Shown here: in pieces, positions 50,292 to 59,693 of the stretch
How the letters are laid out: the number at the start of each line of letters is the position of its first letter
Numbering within the stretch: position 1 is the first letter of the stretch
Source: G963674685 sp964591275
GTDB lineage: Bacteria > Lernaellota > Lernaellaia > JACKCT01
NCBI GenBank assembly: GCA_964591275.1
Contig: CAZQAE010000008.1
Span: 1-64,000, forward strand
Reading direction: 5' to 3'
Length of the DNA: 64,000 nt
The notes under the pieces: model-generated
The model's input: the letters and a program-made list of their open reading frames with translations, nothing else
Told to the model about the DNA's origin: nothing
Database searches by the model: none
Translations under genes and position numbers: made by a program

Positions 50292-51029
50292 ATGAGCGAT
50301 AAAGAAGATAAAGCCAAAAAACAGATAACGCTGCTATTTTCAGGCGGTGTGGATTCGACCATGGCGGCCTGCCAATTGGCCGAACTATTTGAGAAAGTGC
50401 ATCTTGTCTCATACTCCAACGGATACGGCCATTACCTTATTTCCAGGACGGCGAAGAGGGCCAAGGAGCTATCTCGTCATTATCCGGGCAAGTTTGAGCA
50501 CAGCATCATCTCGATTCGCGAACTTTTTGAGTCGCTAGTGATCGATACGCTGGACGAAGATTACGCAAAAAGTGGATCGGGTTTCATCTGGTGCATGGGA
50601 TGCAAACTGGCCATGCACATGCACACCATCATTTATAATACAGAAAACGACATCCACCTGGCCGCCGACGGCTCGTCTTTTGACACCAGCGAAATGGTGG
50701 AGCAGATGCCCCTGAGCGTTGCCAAAATCAAAGGATTTTATTGCGAGTACGGCATAACATTCGATAACCCGGTCTATAAGCAGAAAAGGCAGGACTCCAT
50801 TAAAGCGCTCAAAACGATGGGATTCAAGATGGGCTTGCGGATCGGAGACCGGTTCCTCGGCGTGCAGCCCAAATGTAAACCCGGCGAGCTTTATTATATG
50901 CCGCTGCTTTTGCGCGGAACGCCGCCGAACCATCAGGAAAAGATGATCGGATCTTACATCGACGAAAAAATTGACTGGGCCAGGGATTATTTGAATAAGA
51001 ATTTGGGCGGACAAAACTCGACCGGATGA
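50292..51029 (+). CDS. PP-loop ATP pyrophosphatase-like protein (QueC/ExsB-type fold)
   Basis: 245 residues from the ATG at 50292; nine more codons are open upstream. The PP-loop LLFSGGVDSTMA (about 14-25) binds ATP for adenylation. GFIWCMGCKLAMHMH has a Cys-x-x-Cys and His cluster suitable for zinc or Fe-S binding, and a later KCKPGELYYMP. This layout fits nucleoside-modifying or tRNA-thiolating PP-loop enzymes, but no standard family (QueC, TilS, TtuA, ThiI) matches closely by eye. It stands alone next to the RAYT element. Confidence 0.75.
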   Translation: MSDKEDKAKKQITLLFSGGVDSTMAACQLAELFEKVHLVSYSNGYGHYLISRTAKRAKELSRHYPGKFEHSIISIRELFESLVIDTLDEDYAKSGSGFIWCMGCKLAMHMHTIIYNTENDIHLAADGSSFDTSEMVEQMPLSVAKIKGFYCEYGITFDNPVYKQKRQDSIKALKTMGFKMGLRIGDRFLGVQPKCKPGELYYMPLLLRGTPPNHQEKMIGSYIDEKIDWARDYLNKNLGGQNSTG

Positions 51030-51356
51030 AAGGCAGCGATGAAGTATCAGTTCAGCGAAGAAGCTCAAGCGAAAAAGAAATGCTGCGAGCAATCATTTCT
51101 TGGCTCCATCGTAGGCCTGCAGCAAGACGACGCACATGAACTCGGTCCTATGAGACAAGCACTGTGACTTTTTATCTTGGCCGGCGTGCACACCTATCTA
51201 CTTATCTGGAGTTCGCTGATGTCGATTTTCGTGCCCCGATACAGAAGAGTGCTCGGTTTTCAAATAAAATATTTTAGAGATGTCATCGCCGACGAGCTCA
51301 AAAAAAACAAGCTTCCCGGATCATCGAATCCGTAGCCTTACTTCGCTCACCGTTTC
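51030..51356. other. Spacer with two doubtful small frames
   Basis: 327 bases. A 42-codon frame at 51039-51167 starts MKYQFSEEAQAKKKCCEQS and a 38-codon frame at 51219-51335 starts MSIFVPRYRR; both have weak ribosome sites and no recognisable family. They may be remnants of a gene following the PP-loop gene. Confidence 0.35.
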
Positions 51357-52892
51357 CTACTGCCCACAACATCCCCCGGAGATATCTCCTTGTGGCCAGC
51401 CATCGTCGTCGCTATCTTCTGTTGACGGCTGCCTTCCGGGATCGGGCTCGATGTAATCGTCGCCGGCGGTCGATGTTGTCGTAGTGCTTGTCGGCGTTGT
51501 GGTAGTTGTGGTTCCCAATGGGCAGCGCGGCGTTTGGTTGGCCCAGAACATCTGGCCAAAGGCGCCGTAGCCGCTTCCATCCTGGTTGTTGGACCTCCAC
51601 ACAACGACGAAATTGCCTTCGGCGTCGAAACCTACCGATGAAAAGCTTTGGTCGGATTCGGTGTGCGTGTTGGCCTGCACTTCCTCTCCCCAAGGCTGAG
51701 CGTCCACATCGAATCCCCGGGAAAAGACACCGTAATCTCCAGCGGCATCCTGCCCGTATGAGTCCCATGTCAGCAGGAATCCGCCGTCATCAAGCAGGAA
51801 TACACTGGGGACTACCTGCTGGTTCGCCGTATAGGAATTGGCCCGAAATTCCTCTTCGAGAGAAGCGCCGGTGGAGTCAAAACGCCTGCAAAAAATATCC
51901 CAGTCGTCGCTGCCGGGGCCATTCGATTGCCATACAACGATGAAATTGCCTTCGTCGTCCGACGCGATGGCAGGATTCGCCTGATCGCCGCTGATTTGGG
52001 AGTTGATATTGATTTCACCGGCGACTGGAGCGCCCACGGCATCGAATTGTCGCCCGAAAATGCTCCACTCGCTGCCGTCCTGGTTTTCCGATTCCCAGAC
52101 GACCGTGAACGACCCGGAAGCGTTCAGCGCCGGCGCCGGGCACCACTGCCGCTGATGAGTATAGACATTCGCCTGGATGTCGCCGGTCATCGGCTCGCTG
52201 TCGGAGTCAAATAGGCGGACGAAAGAGCCGATCTCGCTTCCGTCCTGCAGGAAGGATTCCCAGGCCACTATAAAGTCGCCGTTTCTCTTCATGTCCACAA
52301 CCGGTCGCCGCTGCTCGTCCGCGTAATGGGAATTGATTCGGACTTCTTCTCCCAAAGGCGTTCCGTCGCTGCTGAAAAGACGCCCCATGATTTCCCATGT
52401 ATAACCGATGGGATTTTCCGATTCCCATACCACGAGGAAATTCCCGTCCCGATCCATACGAATGTCGCCGGACCATTGGTCGAGATCCGTGTCCTCGTTG
52501 ATGAGAAATTCGCCCGTTATTGGAGCGCCCTGCGCATCGTACAGGCGCGCGAAAATGCCTATGCCGCTTCCATCCTGATCATAAGACTGCCAAATCACGA
52601 CGAAATCCCCTTCATCGGTCATAGCCAGCGAAGGGTAAGTCTGGTCGCCCGTCGTGTAAGTGTTGATCTGAAATTCGCAGCCCTCGGGTCCGGAGTCACG
52701 CTGTTCGCTTGCGTTGTATTCGGAATTTTCCACGCCCGGATTCTTGTATTCACCGGCGTGATGATCCCTGCTCCTATACGCTGTAGGCTCGCCTTTCTGA
52801 TGAAAGGCGGCAGCGGCAAAAGTCGGGAGAAACGCCAATGCGCCCAATAGGCAGGTTCCGATGAGAACGGAGATTGCTCGCCAAAAATTCAC
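51357..52892 (-). CDS. Secreted repeat protein with Cys-Gly C-terminus
   Basis: 511 residues from a GTG at 52892 (GAGGAAACC upstream) that begins a signal peptide ending FAAAAF. Seven to eight repeats of about 50 residues follow, each with the pattern VNTYT-x-x-Q-x-P-x-x-A-x-D-x-x-GDFVVVWQS-x-x-QDGS-x-x-x-x-FGRxFD. These are beta-propeller-like units common in secreted proteins of this type of organism. A Thr-rich linker (TTTTSTA) and an acidic stretch (EDSDDDG) lead to the end GGCCGQ. Likely surface-exposed; no enzymatic motif. Confidence 0.8.
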   Translation of the reverse strand: MNFWRAISVLIGTCLLGALAFLPTFAAAAFHQKGEPTAYRSRDHHAGEYKNPGVENSEYNASEQRDSGPEGCEFQINTYTTGDQTYPSLAMTDEGDFVVIWQSYDQDGSGIGIFARLYDAQGAPITGEFLINEDTDLDQWSGDIRMDRDGNFLVVWESENPIGYTWEIMGRLFSSDGTPLGEEVRINSHYADEQRRPVVDMKRNGDFIVAWESFLQDGSEIGSFVRLFDSDSEPMTGDIQANVYTHQRQWCPAPALNASGSFTVVWESENQDGSEWSIFGRQFDAVGAPVAGEININSQISGDQANPAIASDDEGNFIVVWQSNGPGSDDWDIFCRRFDSTGASLEEEFRANSYTANQQVVPSVFLLDDGGFLLTWDSYGQDAAGDYGVFSRGFDVDAQPWGEEVQANTHTESDQSFSSVGFDAEGNFVVVWRSNNQDGSGYGAFGQMFWANQTPRCPLGTTTTTTPTSTTTTSTAGDDYIEPDPGRQPSTEDSDDDGWPQGDISGGCCGQ

Positions 52893-53045
52893 GGTTTCCT
52901 CAAAAAAGGGTGGTGGAGCAACTTTTTTTAGGATTGAACTTTGCCGGGCGATTGTCAAGAAATAATGGACTTTGAACACGCCTCTAACGCAAGCATACAG
53001 CGGCGCTAAAGTTCTCCCTGGCTCTTCAGGCACTTGCCGACTGCT

Positions 53046-55079
53046 TTATTGCGTTATCCATGCCTCATTGTAGTCACGGTAGCGCGTGATGACGAAATCC
53101 ATCCATTCGCCGTTGTTAAGCTCAATCAAGTGCGAAGCCTGAATGCTGGCGGTTGAAAGCGTTTGGGGAGAATCGAATGCGAGATGGCCGCAGAAGGAGC
53201 CGTTGCCTTTGTTCAAATAAACGGTGGCCGTCGCCGACGCCCCGCCCTGCGCGACCAGCACATCGGTGTCTGAGTCCCCGTCGATGTCCGCGACTCCAAA
53301 CTGTCTGACAGCGCCCATATTCACTTCCGAATCAAAAACGTCCTGATCCTCCGTAAAAGTCGGATTGGAACCTCCGCTGTTCCACCAGACGGCCAGCGGC
53401 TCGCTTCGGTTGCTGACCAGCAAATCTTCATCGGAATCCCCGTCGAAATCAGCAAAGACGACTTCCGCCGTGGCGCCGCTCCCGAACTCGCTTCGGCATG
53501 TCATACCGGCCTGCCCGTCGTTGATGCACAGCAGATTCTGGATCGAGGTGTCGCCGGATGTCAGGTAGCTTCCTCCCACCGCGAGATCAAGGTCGCCGTC
53601 TGAGTCAACATCGCTGAGCGAAAGCGCCTGCGTAGTCATATCAGGCGGGCCGAAATATAACTGCGTGAAAGTCCTTCCCCCGGCGCCATCATCGATGTTT
53701 TTGAGAATTGTCATGTCAACCGGGTGGGTCTCCTGGTTATGCGCGCAGATGATTTCCGGATATCCGTCGCCGTTCAGGTCGCCCACCGCCATTCCCAGAC
53801 AGTCCTCCTGAGAACTTCCCCAGGCATAGATCTCCAGGAACACATTGCCGCCCAAATTCTGATAAAGATGGCTGCCGGAACTGTCGGAACCTCCGAAAGC
53901 CACATCGAAGAGTTTGTCGCTGTCATAATCGATGAACTTGACTTCACGCGACGCATAGAGCGGAAAAGGCTCCACCGCCGTTAAACCGCCGGTCCCGTTG
54001 TTGACAAAAATACGGTCGTGGCCTGTGCCGATGTTAGCCACCATGAAGTCGAAGTCGCTGTCGAAATCATAATCAGCGCTGCTGACTCTGTAGCTTCTGG
54101 AACCGGAATTGGCGTCTCCCGATATCATGGATAACTGGCTTCCAACCCACTGACCGACGACGCTGATATCCAGCTCGTCACTCTGGCCGTTGGCGTCCTC
54201 GCACTTGACCCTGTCTATTTTCCAGGCCGTGGAACCGGCAGTGTATTCGCCGGTCACCGAATCAAGCGTGCCGCCTGAAGCATTTTCCTCGAAGGAATAG
54301 ACCACCGGCGCAACGGCGTCCGGAGCCGATAGCGCAAGCGATTCGCCCGCTTCCAAAATCGCGCACACCGGCTCAATGGAAAACTCATAATCAAAAACAT
54401 TGATGGAAACGTTGTCGAACTCGGTGTTTTGCTCCGTGTCCGTGACGCTGAGCGTTATCAGATGAGCGCCCGGCGTCAGGCTGGGCGCCGTCGCGGAAAT
54501 GAATCCGACAACATTTGGGGGTGTCGTGTCCAGCACCCCATCGACATCGCTGCTCCATTGCAGGCTCCAGGTCGCCGGGTCACCCTCATAGCCGGTCACC
54601 AGGCCCCGCAGTGCTACAGATTCTGAAGGTCCGAAAGCCTCGCTCTGGCCGGGTGCGGTTATTTCCACCGAGAAAGGCCCGTCATCGTCGGCATCATCGT
54701 CGATATCATCATCGACATCGTCGTCAACGTCATCGTCTGTATCATCATCTACATCATCGTTGATATCATCGTCAGCATCGTCATTGGCATCATCATCGTT
54801 GCCGCCGTCCGCGCAAACACAGTTTTCAAAATACTCGCAGCTATCAATTGTGGCGCATTCCAACATCGCCGGCGGCACGTAATCAAAACACCACTGCGCG
54901 CAATCCTCCGCAACGCATTCCAATCCTTCGCACTCCAAAACCTTTGCGCAGAAATCCTCGCAACCGAAAACCGATTCATCTGCGTCCGCTTCATCGTCGT
55001 TGTCGGCGCAACCGGAAAAACCCGACCCGAAAGCCAGGCATACAAAAGACAATAAGATCAAAAACCTCAGTGCTTTCAT
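53046..55079 (-). CDS. Asp-rich lipoprotein with FG-GAP/VCBS repeats
   Basis: 677 residues from the ATG at 55079 (GGGAGGCGG upstream). Lipobox GFSGC. A Cys-rich segment (about 30-85, with about ten Cys such as CEDFCAKVLECEGLEC) precedes a DDDINDDVDDDTDDDV linker (about 90-130). Then come Ig-like domains (ITAPGQSEAFGPSESVAL) and at least five FG-GAP/VCBS units (DYDFDSDFDFMVAN, DVDSDGDLDLAVGG, DFDGDSDEDLLVSN, DIDGDSDTDVLVAQ) that usually bind calcium and form a propeller. Probably an adhesin-like surface lipoprotein. Confidence 0.85.
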   Translation of the reverse strand: MKALRFLILLSFVCLAFGSGFSGCADNDDEADADESVFGCEDFCAKVLECEGLECVAEDCAQWCFDYVPPAMLECATIDSCEYFENCVCADGGNDDDANDDADDDINDDVDDDTDDDVDDDVDDDIDDDADDDGPFSVEITAPGQSEAFGPSESVALRGLVTGYEGDPATWSLQWSSDVDGVLDTTPPNVVGFISATAPSLTPGAHLITLSVTDTEQNTEFDNVSINVFDYEFSIEPVCAILEAGESLALSAPDAVAPVVYSFEENASGGTLDSVTGEYTAGSTAWKIDRVKCEDANGQSDELDISVVGQWVGSQLSMISGDANSGSRSYRVSSADYDFDSDFDFMVANIGTGHDRIFVNNGTGGLTAVEPFPLYASREVKFIDYDSDKLFDVAFGGSDSSGSHLYQNLGGNVFLEIYAWGSSQEDCLGMAVGDLNGDGYPEIICAHNQETHPVDMTILKNIDDGAGGRTFTQLYFGPPDMTTQALSLSDVDSDGDLDLAVGGSYLTSGDTSIQNLLCINDGQAGMTCRSEFGSGATAEVVFADFDGDSDEDLLVSNRSEPLAVWWNSGGSNPTFTEDQDVFDSEVNMGAVRQFGVADIDGDSDTDVLVAQGGASATATVYLNKGNGSFCGHLAFDSPQTLSTASIQASHLIELNNGEWMDFVITRYRDYNEAWITQ

Positions 55080-55578
55080 TTCCGCCTCCCTTCCCAATGA
55101 TATTTCCACATTACGTTTTTTCATAAGCCGTGTCACGCCGCACGGCTGCGTCGGACAGGCAACAAAAAGCCGCAAATTCACCCAGGTCGACTCAAGGCCC
55201 GCAGGGAGCTGGATTTTGGCCTTTTTGCCCGAAGGGCAACACAATATTAGCCGGCAGCGTAAGCTGCCGGGCATAGGTATTCCATTTTTTCTGTGAGCCC
55301 GTAAGGGCGATACAAACATTGGAAAGATAACAAGATCATGTCCTCCAATATCATCGACACGTCGTGAAATTGAGGACATGAGAAAAATGGATGTGCCGCC
55401 CCTGACGGGGCTTTGAGAGATGTTATTTGCCTATTCCCTCGGGCTGACGCCCGGGGCTAATACTGTAACGCCCTTCGGGCTAAATTCGGAAAAGAATATC
55501 CATTTCACTCCTATAATCTCGACAGGAATGTCTCTCCTAAACCCTGAACCCTAAATTCATGACTCCAAGCCCTGAATT
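55080..55578. other. Gene-free region holding a RAYT-type palindromic element
   Basis: 499 bases. The central part (55226-55481) is a non-autonomous copy of the element at 49413. To its right are GACAGGAATGTCTCTCCTA of the other palindrome family and CCCTGAACCCTAAA tandem units that end at the nfnB stop. No coding region. Confidence 0.7.
55226..55481. repeat. Non-autonomous RAYT-end pair (BIME-like), about 256 bases
   Basis: Left GCCCGAAGGGC (55227-55237) then ACACAATATTAGCCGGC; right ..GGGGCTAATACTGTAACGCCCTTCGGGCT ending near 55481. They are inverted relative to each other as in the full element, with an extra internal GCCCGTAAGGGCGATACAA unit (about 55296). The transposase gene is absent. 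Confidence 0.8.
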
Positions 55579-57021
55579 CTATTCCTTTTTCTTGGCCTTC
55601 TTCTCTTCTTTTTCTTCCGGGACAGGATCAGGGATTCCGCGGATGTCGCGGTCGATGGTCCGGGCGGCCATCTTGCCGGCGCCCATGGCCAGGATGACGG
55701 TCGCGGCGCCTGAAACGATGTCGCCGCCGGCGTAAACGCCCTTTTTCGAGGTGCGCGCGAACTCGTCGGCCACGATGGTCCCCCACTTGGAGGTGTCAAT
55801 GTCCTTCGTGGTTTTCGGGATGAGGGGATTGGGGCCGTTGCCGATGGCCACGACCACCACGTCAGCCTCAATGAAAAATTCCGATCCTTCGATGGGAACG
55901 GGGCGACGGCGTCCCGAGGCGTCCGGTTCGCCCAGTTCCATTCGAATGCAGTTCATACCCGTCACCCAGCCGCGCTCGTCGGCAGTGAAGGAAAGGGGAT
56001 TGCACAGCAGGTTGAAATTAAGGCCCTCTTCCTCGGCATGATGAACTTCTTCGGCCCTGGCCGGCATTTCCACCCGTGAGCGCCGGTAAACCAGGTTCAC
56101 CTGATCGGCGCCGAGGCGAATCGCCGTGCGCGCCGAGTCCATCGCCACGTTCCCGCCGCCCAAGACCGCGACGTTTTTGCCCAAGATGACCGGGGTGCGC
56201 GACTTGGGAAACTCGTAGGCCTTCATCAGATTGGAGCGCGTCAGATATTCATTGGCCGAATAGACGCCGATGGAGTTTTCGCCCGGCAAGCCCATGAAAT
56301 TCGGCAATCCCGCGCCGGTTCCCACGAAGACGGCGGAAAAGCCCTGTTCCAACAGTTCATCGACTGTGTCGAGTTTGCCGACCACGTAGTTGTATTGAAT
56401 GTCGACGCCGAGGCTGGAAACGTAATCCACTTCCTTTTGCACGATGCCCTTGGGCAGGCGAAACTCCGGGATGCCGTACACCAGCACGCCGCCGGCCTTG
56501 TGAAAAGCCTCGAAGACAGTGACCTCATAACCCAACATGCTCAAATCCGCAGCGCAGGTCAGTCCGGCCGGTCCCGCTCCCACGATGGCGATCCTGTACC
56601 CGTTTTTCGGCCCCATTTCCGGAAGCGTGTAGCCAATGTTTTCTCTTTCCCAGTCGGCCAGAAAACGTTCCAGGTTGCCGATGGCCACGGGTTTGCCCTT
56701 TTTGCCCAAGACGCATTTGGCTTCGCATTGCGATTCCTGCGGACAGACCCGGCCACAGATGGCGGGAAGGCCGTTGGTGTTTTTGATGATGCCGATGGCG
56801 GCCTTGAAATCGCCTTCCTCAACCTTTGCCAAAAAGGCCGGGATGTTCACTTCGACGGGGCAGCCATTCATGCAAAGAGGTTTTTTGCACTGGAGACAGC
56901 GGCTCGCTTCGGCCATGGCCTGCTCGGGCGTGAAGCCATATGGAACCTCGTTGAAGTTACGGACGCGCTCTGTGGGTGGCTGCTCCTTCATATAATGACG
57001 GTCGATTTTCACTTTTGGCAT
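55579..57021 (-). CDS. nfnB: NfnB-type NADPH subunit (GltA/glutamate synthase small-subunit-like)
   Basis: 480 residues. The N-terminal Fe-S domain has Cys motifs CLQCKKPLCMNGCP and CGRVCPQESQCEAKC for two 4Fe-4S clusters. Then two Rossmann domains: FAD GAGPAGLTCA and NADPH GGGNVAMDSARTA, plus CATR-type YAGGDIVSGAATV at the end. The C-terminus is Lys/Glu-rich. With the next gene it matches NfnAB/sulfide dehydrogenase SudAB, which couples NADH, NADPH and ferredoxin by electron bifurcation. Fits an anaerobic or facultative lifestyle. Confidence 0.92.
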   Translation of the reverse strand: MPKVKIDRHYMKEQPPTERVRNFNEVPYGFTPEQAMAEASRCLQCKKPLCMNGCPVEVNIPAFLAKVEEGDFKAAIGIIKNTNGLPAICGRVCPQESQCEAKCVLGKKGKPVAIGNLERFLADWERENIGYTLPEMGPKNGYRIAIVGAGPAGLTCAADLSMLGYEVTVFEAFHKAGGVLVYGIPEFRLPKGIVQKEVDYVSSLGVDIQYNYVVGKLDTVDELLEQGFSAVFVGTGAGLPNFMGLPGENSIGVYSANEYLTRSNLMKAYEFPKSRTPVILGKNVAVLGGGNVAMDSARTAIRLGADQVNLVYRRSRVEMPARAEEVHHAEEEGLNFNLLCNPLSFTADERGWVTGMNCIRMELGEPDASGRRRPVPIEGSEFFIEADVVVVAIGNGPNPLIPKTTKDIDTSKWGTIVADEFARTSKKGVYAGGDIVSGAATVILAMGAGKMAARTIDRDIRGIPDPVPEEKEEKKAKKKE

Positions 57022-57051
57022 TTTTTTATCCTTCTATCATATTTTTTTTGA

Positions 57052-57936
57052 TCAGCCGCGACCGATTTTGCAAGCGTGTTCTTCCATAGCCTTTTTTTCG
57101 TATTCCTTGTAGGCCCCAATCCGCCTTGTCAGTTCGTCGAAATCCACGCCGTGGCCGTCGAACTCCGGCCCGTCCACGCAGCAAAACTTCGTTTCGCCGC
57201 GCACGGTAACGCGGCAACCGCCGCACATGCCGGTGCCGTCCACCATGATGGGGTTGAGGCTAACGGTGATCGGAGCTTCGTATTTTTTCGCGATGGCGAC
57301 GGTGGCTTTCATCATGGGCACGGGACCGACGGCGAAGACGTGGTCGAAAACGCCGTCTTCGATCATCCAGTTGTCCAGAAGCTGGCTGACGAAACCCTTG
57401 AATCCGGCGCTGCCATCATCGGTACACACGCCCACGCGATCGCTATTCGCGCGCATTTCATTTTCCAGGATCAGGAGATCTTTGTTTCGCGAGCCGATGA
57501 TGGTGCTGACTTCGTTGCCCGCCGCTTTGAGGGCTTCGACTATGGGGAACAGAGGCGCCACGCCGATTCCGCCGCCCACGCACGCCACGCGACCGAAGTT
57601 CTTGATCTCGGTGGCTTCGCCCAAGGGCCCGGCGACGTCCAGGATAAATTGTCCGGGTTCCATTTCCGATAACTGCGTTGTGGTAAAACCCACAACCTGC
57701 CAGATGATTGTCAGGCTTCCTTCCTCGGCGTTTGCGTCGGCTATGGTCAGCGGAATGCGCTCGCCGACCTCATCAATGCGAAGCAAAATAAACTGACCGG
57801 GGTTTCTTTTGCGCGCGATGTGTGGCGCTAAAAATTTCATGCGATAGACAAGACCCGGCAGAAGCGCTTCCACCGACAGGATTTTGTTGCCCGAGTTGGC
57901 CTTTTCGCCACCGCTTGCGGATTTATTCGTGGACAT
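57052..57936 (-). CDS. nfnA: NfnA-type NADH/2Fe-2S subunit (dihydroorotate dehydrogenase electron-transfer-like)
   Basis: 294 residues. FAD/NAD-binding reductase fold: the FAD-binding region GQFILLRIDEVGERIPLTIA, the NAD-binding region ACVGGGIGVAPLFPI, and a C-terminal 2Fe-2S site with Cys in GTGMCGGCRVTVRGETKFCCVDGPEFDGH. Gene order nfnA then nfnB with 30 bases between is the normal arrangement. Together they form the bifurcating transhydrogenase in the cytoplasm. An extra acidic-free N-terminal tail of about 20 residues is Ser/Lys-rich. Confidence 0.92.
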   Translation of the reverse strand: MSTNKSASGGEKANSGNKILSVEALLPGLVYRMKFLAPHIARKRNPGQFILLRIDEVGERIPLTIADANAEEGSLTIIWQVVGFTTTQLSEMEPGQFILDVAGPLGEATEIKNFGRVACVGGGIGVAPLFPIVEALKAAGNEVSTIIGSRNKDLLILENEMRANSDRVGVCTDDGSAGFKGFVSQLLDNWMIEDGVFDHVFAVGPVPMMKATVAIAKKYEAPITVSLNPIMVDGTGMCGGCRVTVRGETKFCCVDGPEFDGHGVDFDELTRRIGAYKEYEKKAMEEHACKIGRG

Positions 57937-58079
57937 TTTTTCAAAACCTTTCTTTCAAATGACGGACCATCGGTCCCTCTCGAAACCGCTGCAACTTACA
58001 TTTTTCAGACGAAAGCATCAAGATAATGATTGCAAGAAAGCGAGAGGGCGCAACGGCCAAAAGTCCCTCGCGCCTGATT

Positions 58080-58565
58080 TCAAACGCCCAGCTTTTCCAA
58101 AGCCCCGCCGAGAGCGACAATATGGCCCAGTTCCTGCTTGATGATTTTCGCGATCTTTTCCTGATCCGCCGGGTCGCTCGCGGCTTCCCGAATTCCCGAA
58201 TAGAAAACGACCGAGTCCTTTTCAAGCCCAATGGCGAAACGCAGGATATCCTCCAGTTTCTCATCGCCGGTCAGTTTTGTTGAAGGATCGGTTTTCACGT
58301 CGAAGACGTAATTGTCCGCAACAGCGTTGAGAAATGTCGCCATTTGGCCCTGCGGATCGAAGGCCCCGCTTTGGACGAACTGCGCGCGCATGACCGCGAA
58401 AGCGCTACGGTGCTCGTCTTCCATATCGGCCAGGGAGGCCAGCAAATCTTTAACGTCTTCATCCTTGGAGTTTTCCGCCGCCTTGCGATAAAAACTAGCG
58501 CCGTTAGTTTCGATTTTTTCGGCGATGGCCAGCGTTTCATCCACGTTATAATAATTTTTTGACAT
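58080..58565 (-). CDS. Ferritin-like/rubrerythrin-type diiron protein
   Basis: 161 residues from the ATG at 58565. Four-helix ferritin-like domain with paired iron ligands: the first Glu in EKIETNGASFYRK, EDEHRSAF with Glu-x-x-His, the second pair in GLEKDSVVFY and ELGHIVALGG. No rubredoxin Cys domain, so it belongs to the short COG1633 type. Role is iron or peroxide handling, fitting beside the NfnAB redox enzyme. The sequence just before the start derives from a decayed RAYT-type repeat and supplies the GGGGGA ribosome site. Confidence 0.88.
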   Translation of the reverse strand: MSKNYYNVDETLAIAEKIETNGASFYRKAAENSKDEDVKDLLASLADMEDEHRSAFAVMRAQFVQSGAFDPQGQMATFLNAVADNYVFDVKTDPSTKLTGDEKLEDILRFAIGLEKDSVVFYSGIREAASDPADQEKIAKIIKQELGHIVALGGALEKLGV

Positions 58566-58580
58566 CGGTTGATTCCCCCG

Positions 58581-58680
58581 CTGATGAATGTACCGCCCTG
58601 CGGGCTCAAATGTAAATGATTCACACATCGTTTACCGGCAGCCAACGCAACCAACTACTGCTGTAACACCCTTCAGGCTC
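58581..58680. repeat. Decayed right end of the RAYT-type element
   Basis: Aligns with 49940-50041: TGATGAATGTACCGCCCTGCGGGCTCAAATG, then a degraded palindrome, then CTGTAACACCCTTCAGGCTC, which is the GTAACGCCCTTCGGGCT end with two changes. One side abuts the ferritin-like gene leader, the other the truncated kinase. Confidence 0.75.
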
Positions 58681-59686
58681 ACACGGGAAGCACAACTACG
58701 AAGCGACAGCCCTTTTGAATAATGCCGAGGAAGCGCTCGTTTTCCTCCGCCGTCATATCTCCTTTATGGTCGCTCAATAATTCCACCGCGCCTCGAATGG
58801 CCGTCAGAGGCGTTTTGAATTCGTGAGACACGCGGGCCGCGAAATCTTTGATGTAGTCGGCTCGCTCTTCGAGTTCCGTCGCCATTTTCGAAAGCTCGCC
58901 TGAGAGCATCGCCACTTCATGCGTTCCGGGATGAAGCAGCGGCGTTACCGCCCCGCGCTCGCCGCGTGAAACCCGCCGGGCCTGATCAATGAGCTGCCGG
59001 ACCGGGCGACTGATGGTCAGCGCAATGAAAACGGAAACAAGAATGACGATGAGAATTAGGAGAATGCCGGCGTTGAGAATGTGAAAGCGATTTTTATAGA
59101 GGGTTTTCATGACGTCCATGGGCGTACGCGACAAGACAACCGCGCCCAGAATACGATCCTGGAAAATAACGGGCAGCGCCACGAACACGCGCACTCGCTT
59201 GCCGCGGCTGATCGAATCCACTTTAGTCCGGGAATTATCAGATTCTCTCCGTCGGATCAGCGCATGAGGCGTGCCCGCCAGAGCGCTACGCACCTCCGGC
59301 CAATTGGCCAGAGACATCCCATACTCAAATGGGATTCCACTCTCATCGATGGCGCCAGATGACGCCACAACGACGCCCTGATGATCCACGATGCGTATCC
59401 CCGCCAGCGTGATGTCTTTTGTGGCCAGGATGATCGGCAAAATCTTTGCGCCAACGGCTTTGGCTCTTTCGTCCATCGGCATGTCCGGCGGCGTAGCGCG
59501 GGGCGCCGGTTCAAAAATTTCATCTTCGGCCAAATCCAGGTCGGGCATGATGGGATGAAAAGGCTCGCCGTCCTTTAGCCGAGTCAGGACCTCCGATGGC
59601 GCTGGATTGCCCACCTTCGACCAGTCGACATCATTGGACTCCGCCAGGGCGCGCTCAATCCCATAGTCGCTGTACTCCTGCGCCAT
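58679..59686 (-). pseudogene. Truncated sensor histidine kinase (CreC-like)
   Basis: 335 residues of a membrane sensor kinase: periplasmic sensor domain (IRIVDHQGVVVASSGAIDE), one transmembrane helix (about 200-222, FHILNAGILLILIVILVSVFIAL), HAMP (SRPVRQLIDQARRV), and the dimerisation/phosphoacceptor helix with DFAARVSHEFKTPLTAIRGAVELL. After FLGIIQKG the frame runs into the decayed repeat and stops; the ATP-binding HATPase domain is missing. The N-terminal first helix is missing too, and the frame upstream closes at a TAG. Both ends are broken. Confidence 0.85.
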
Positions 59687-59693
59687 CGCGGCA

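Noticed and set aside
58080..58628. Longer N-terminus for the ferritin-like protein
   Set aside because: The extra 21 residues are translated from the decayed RAYT-type repeat, as is the upstream extension of the transposase frame.
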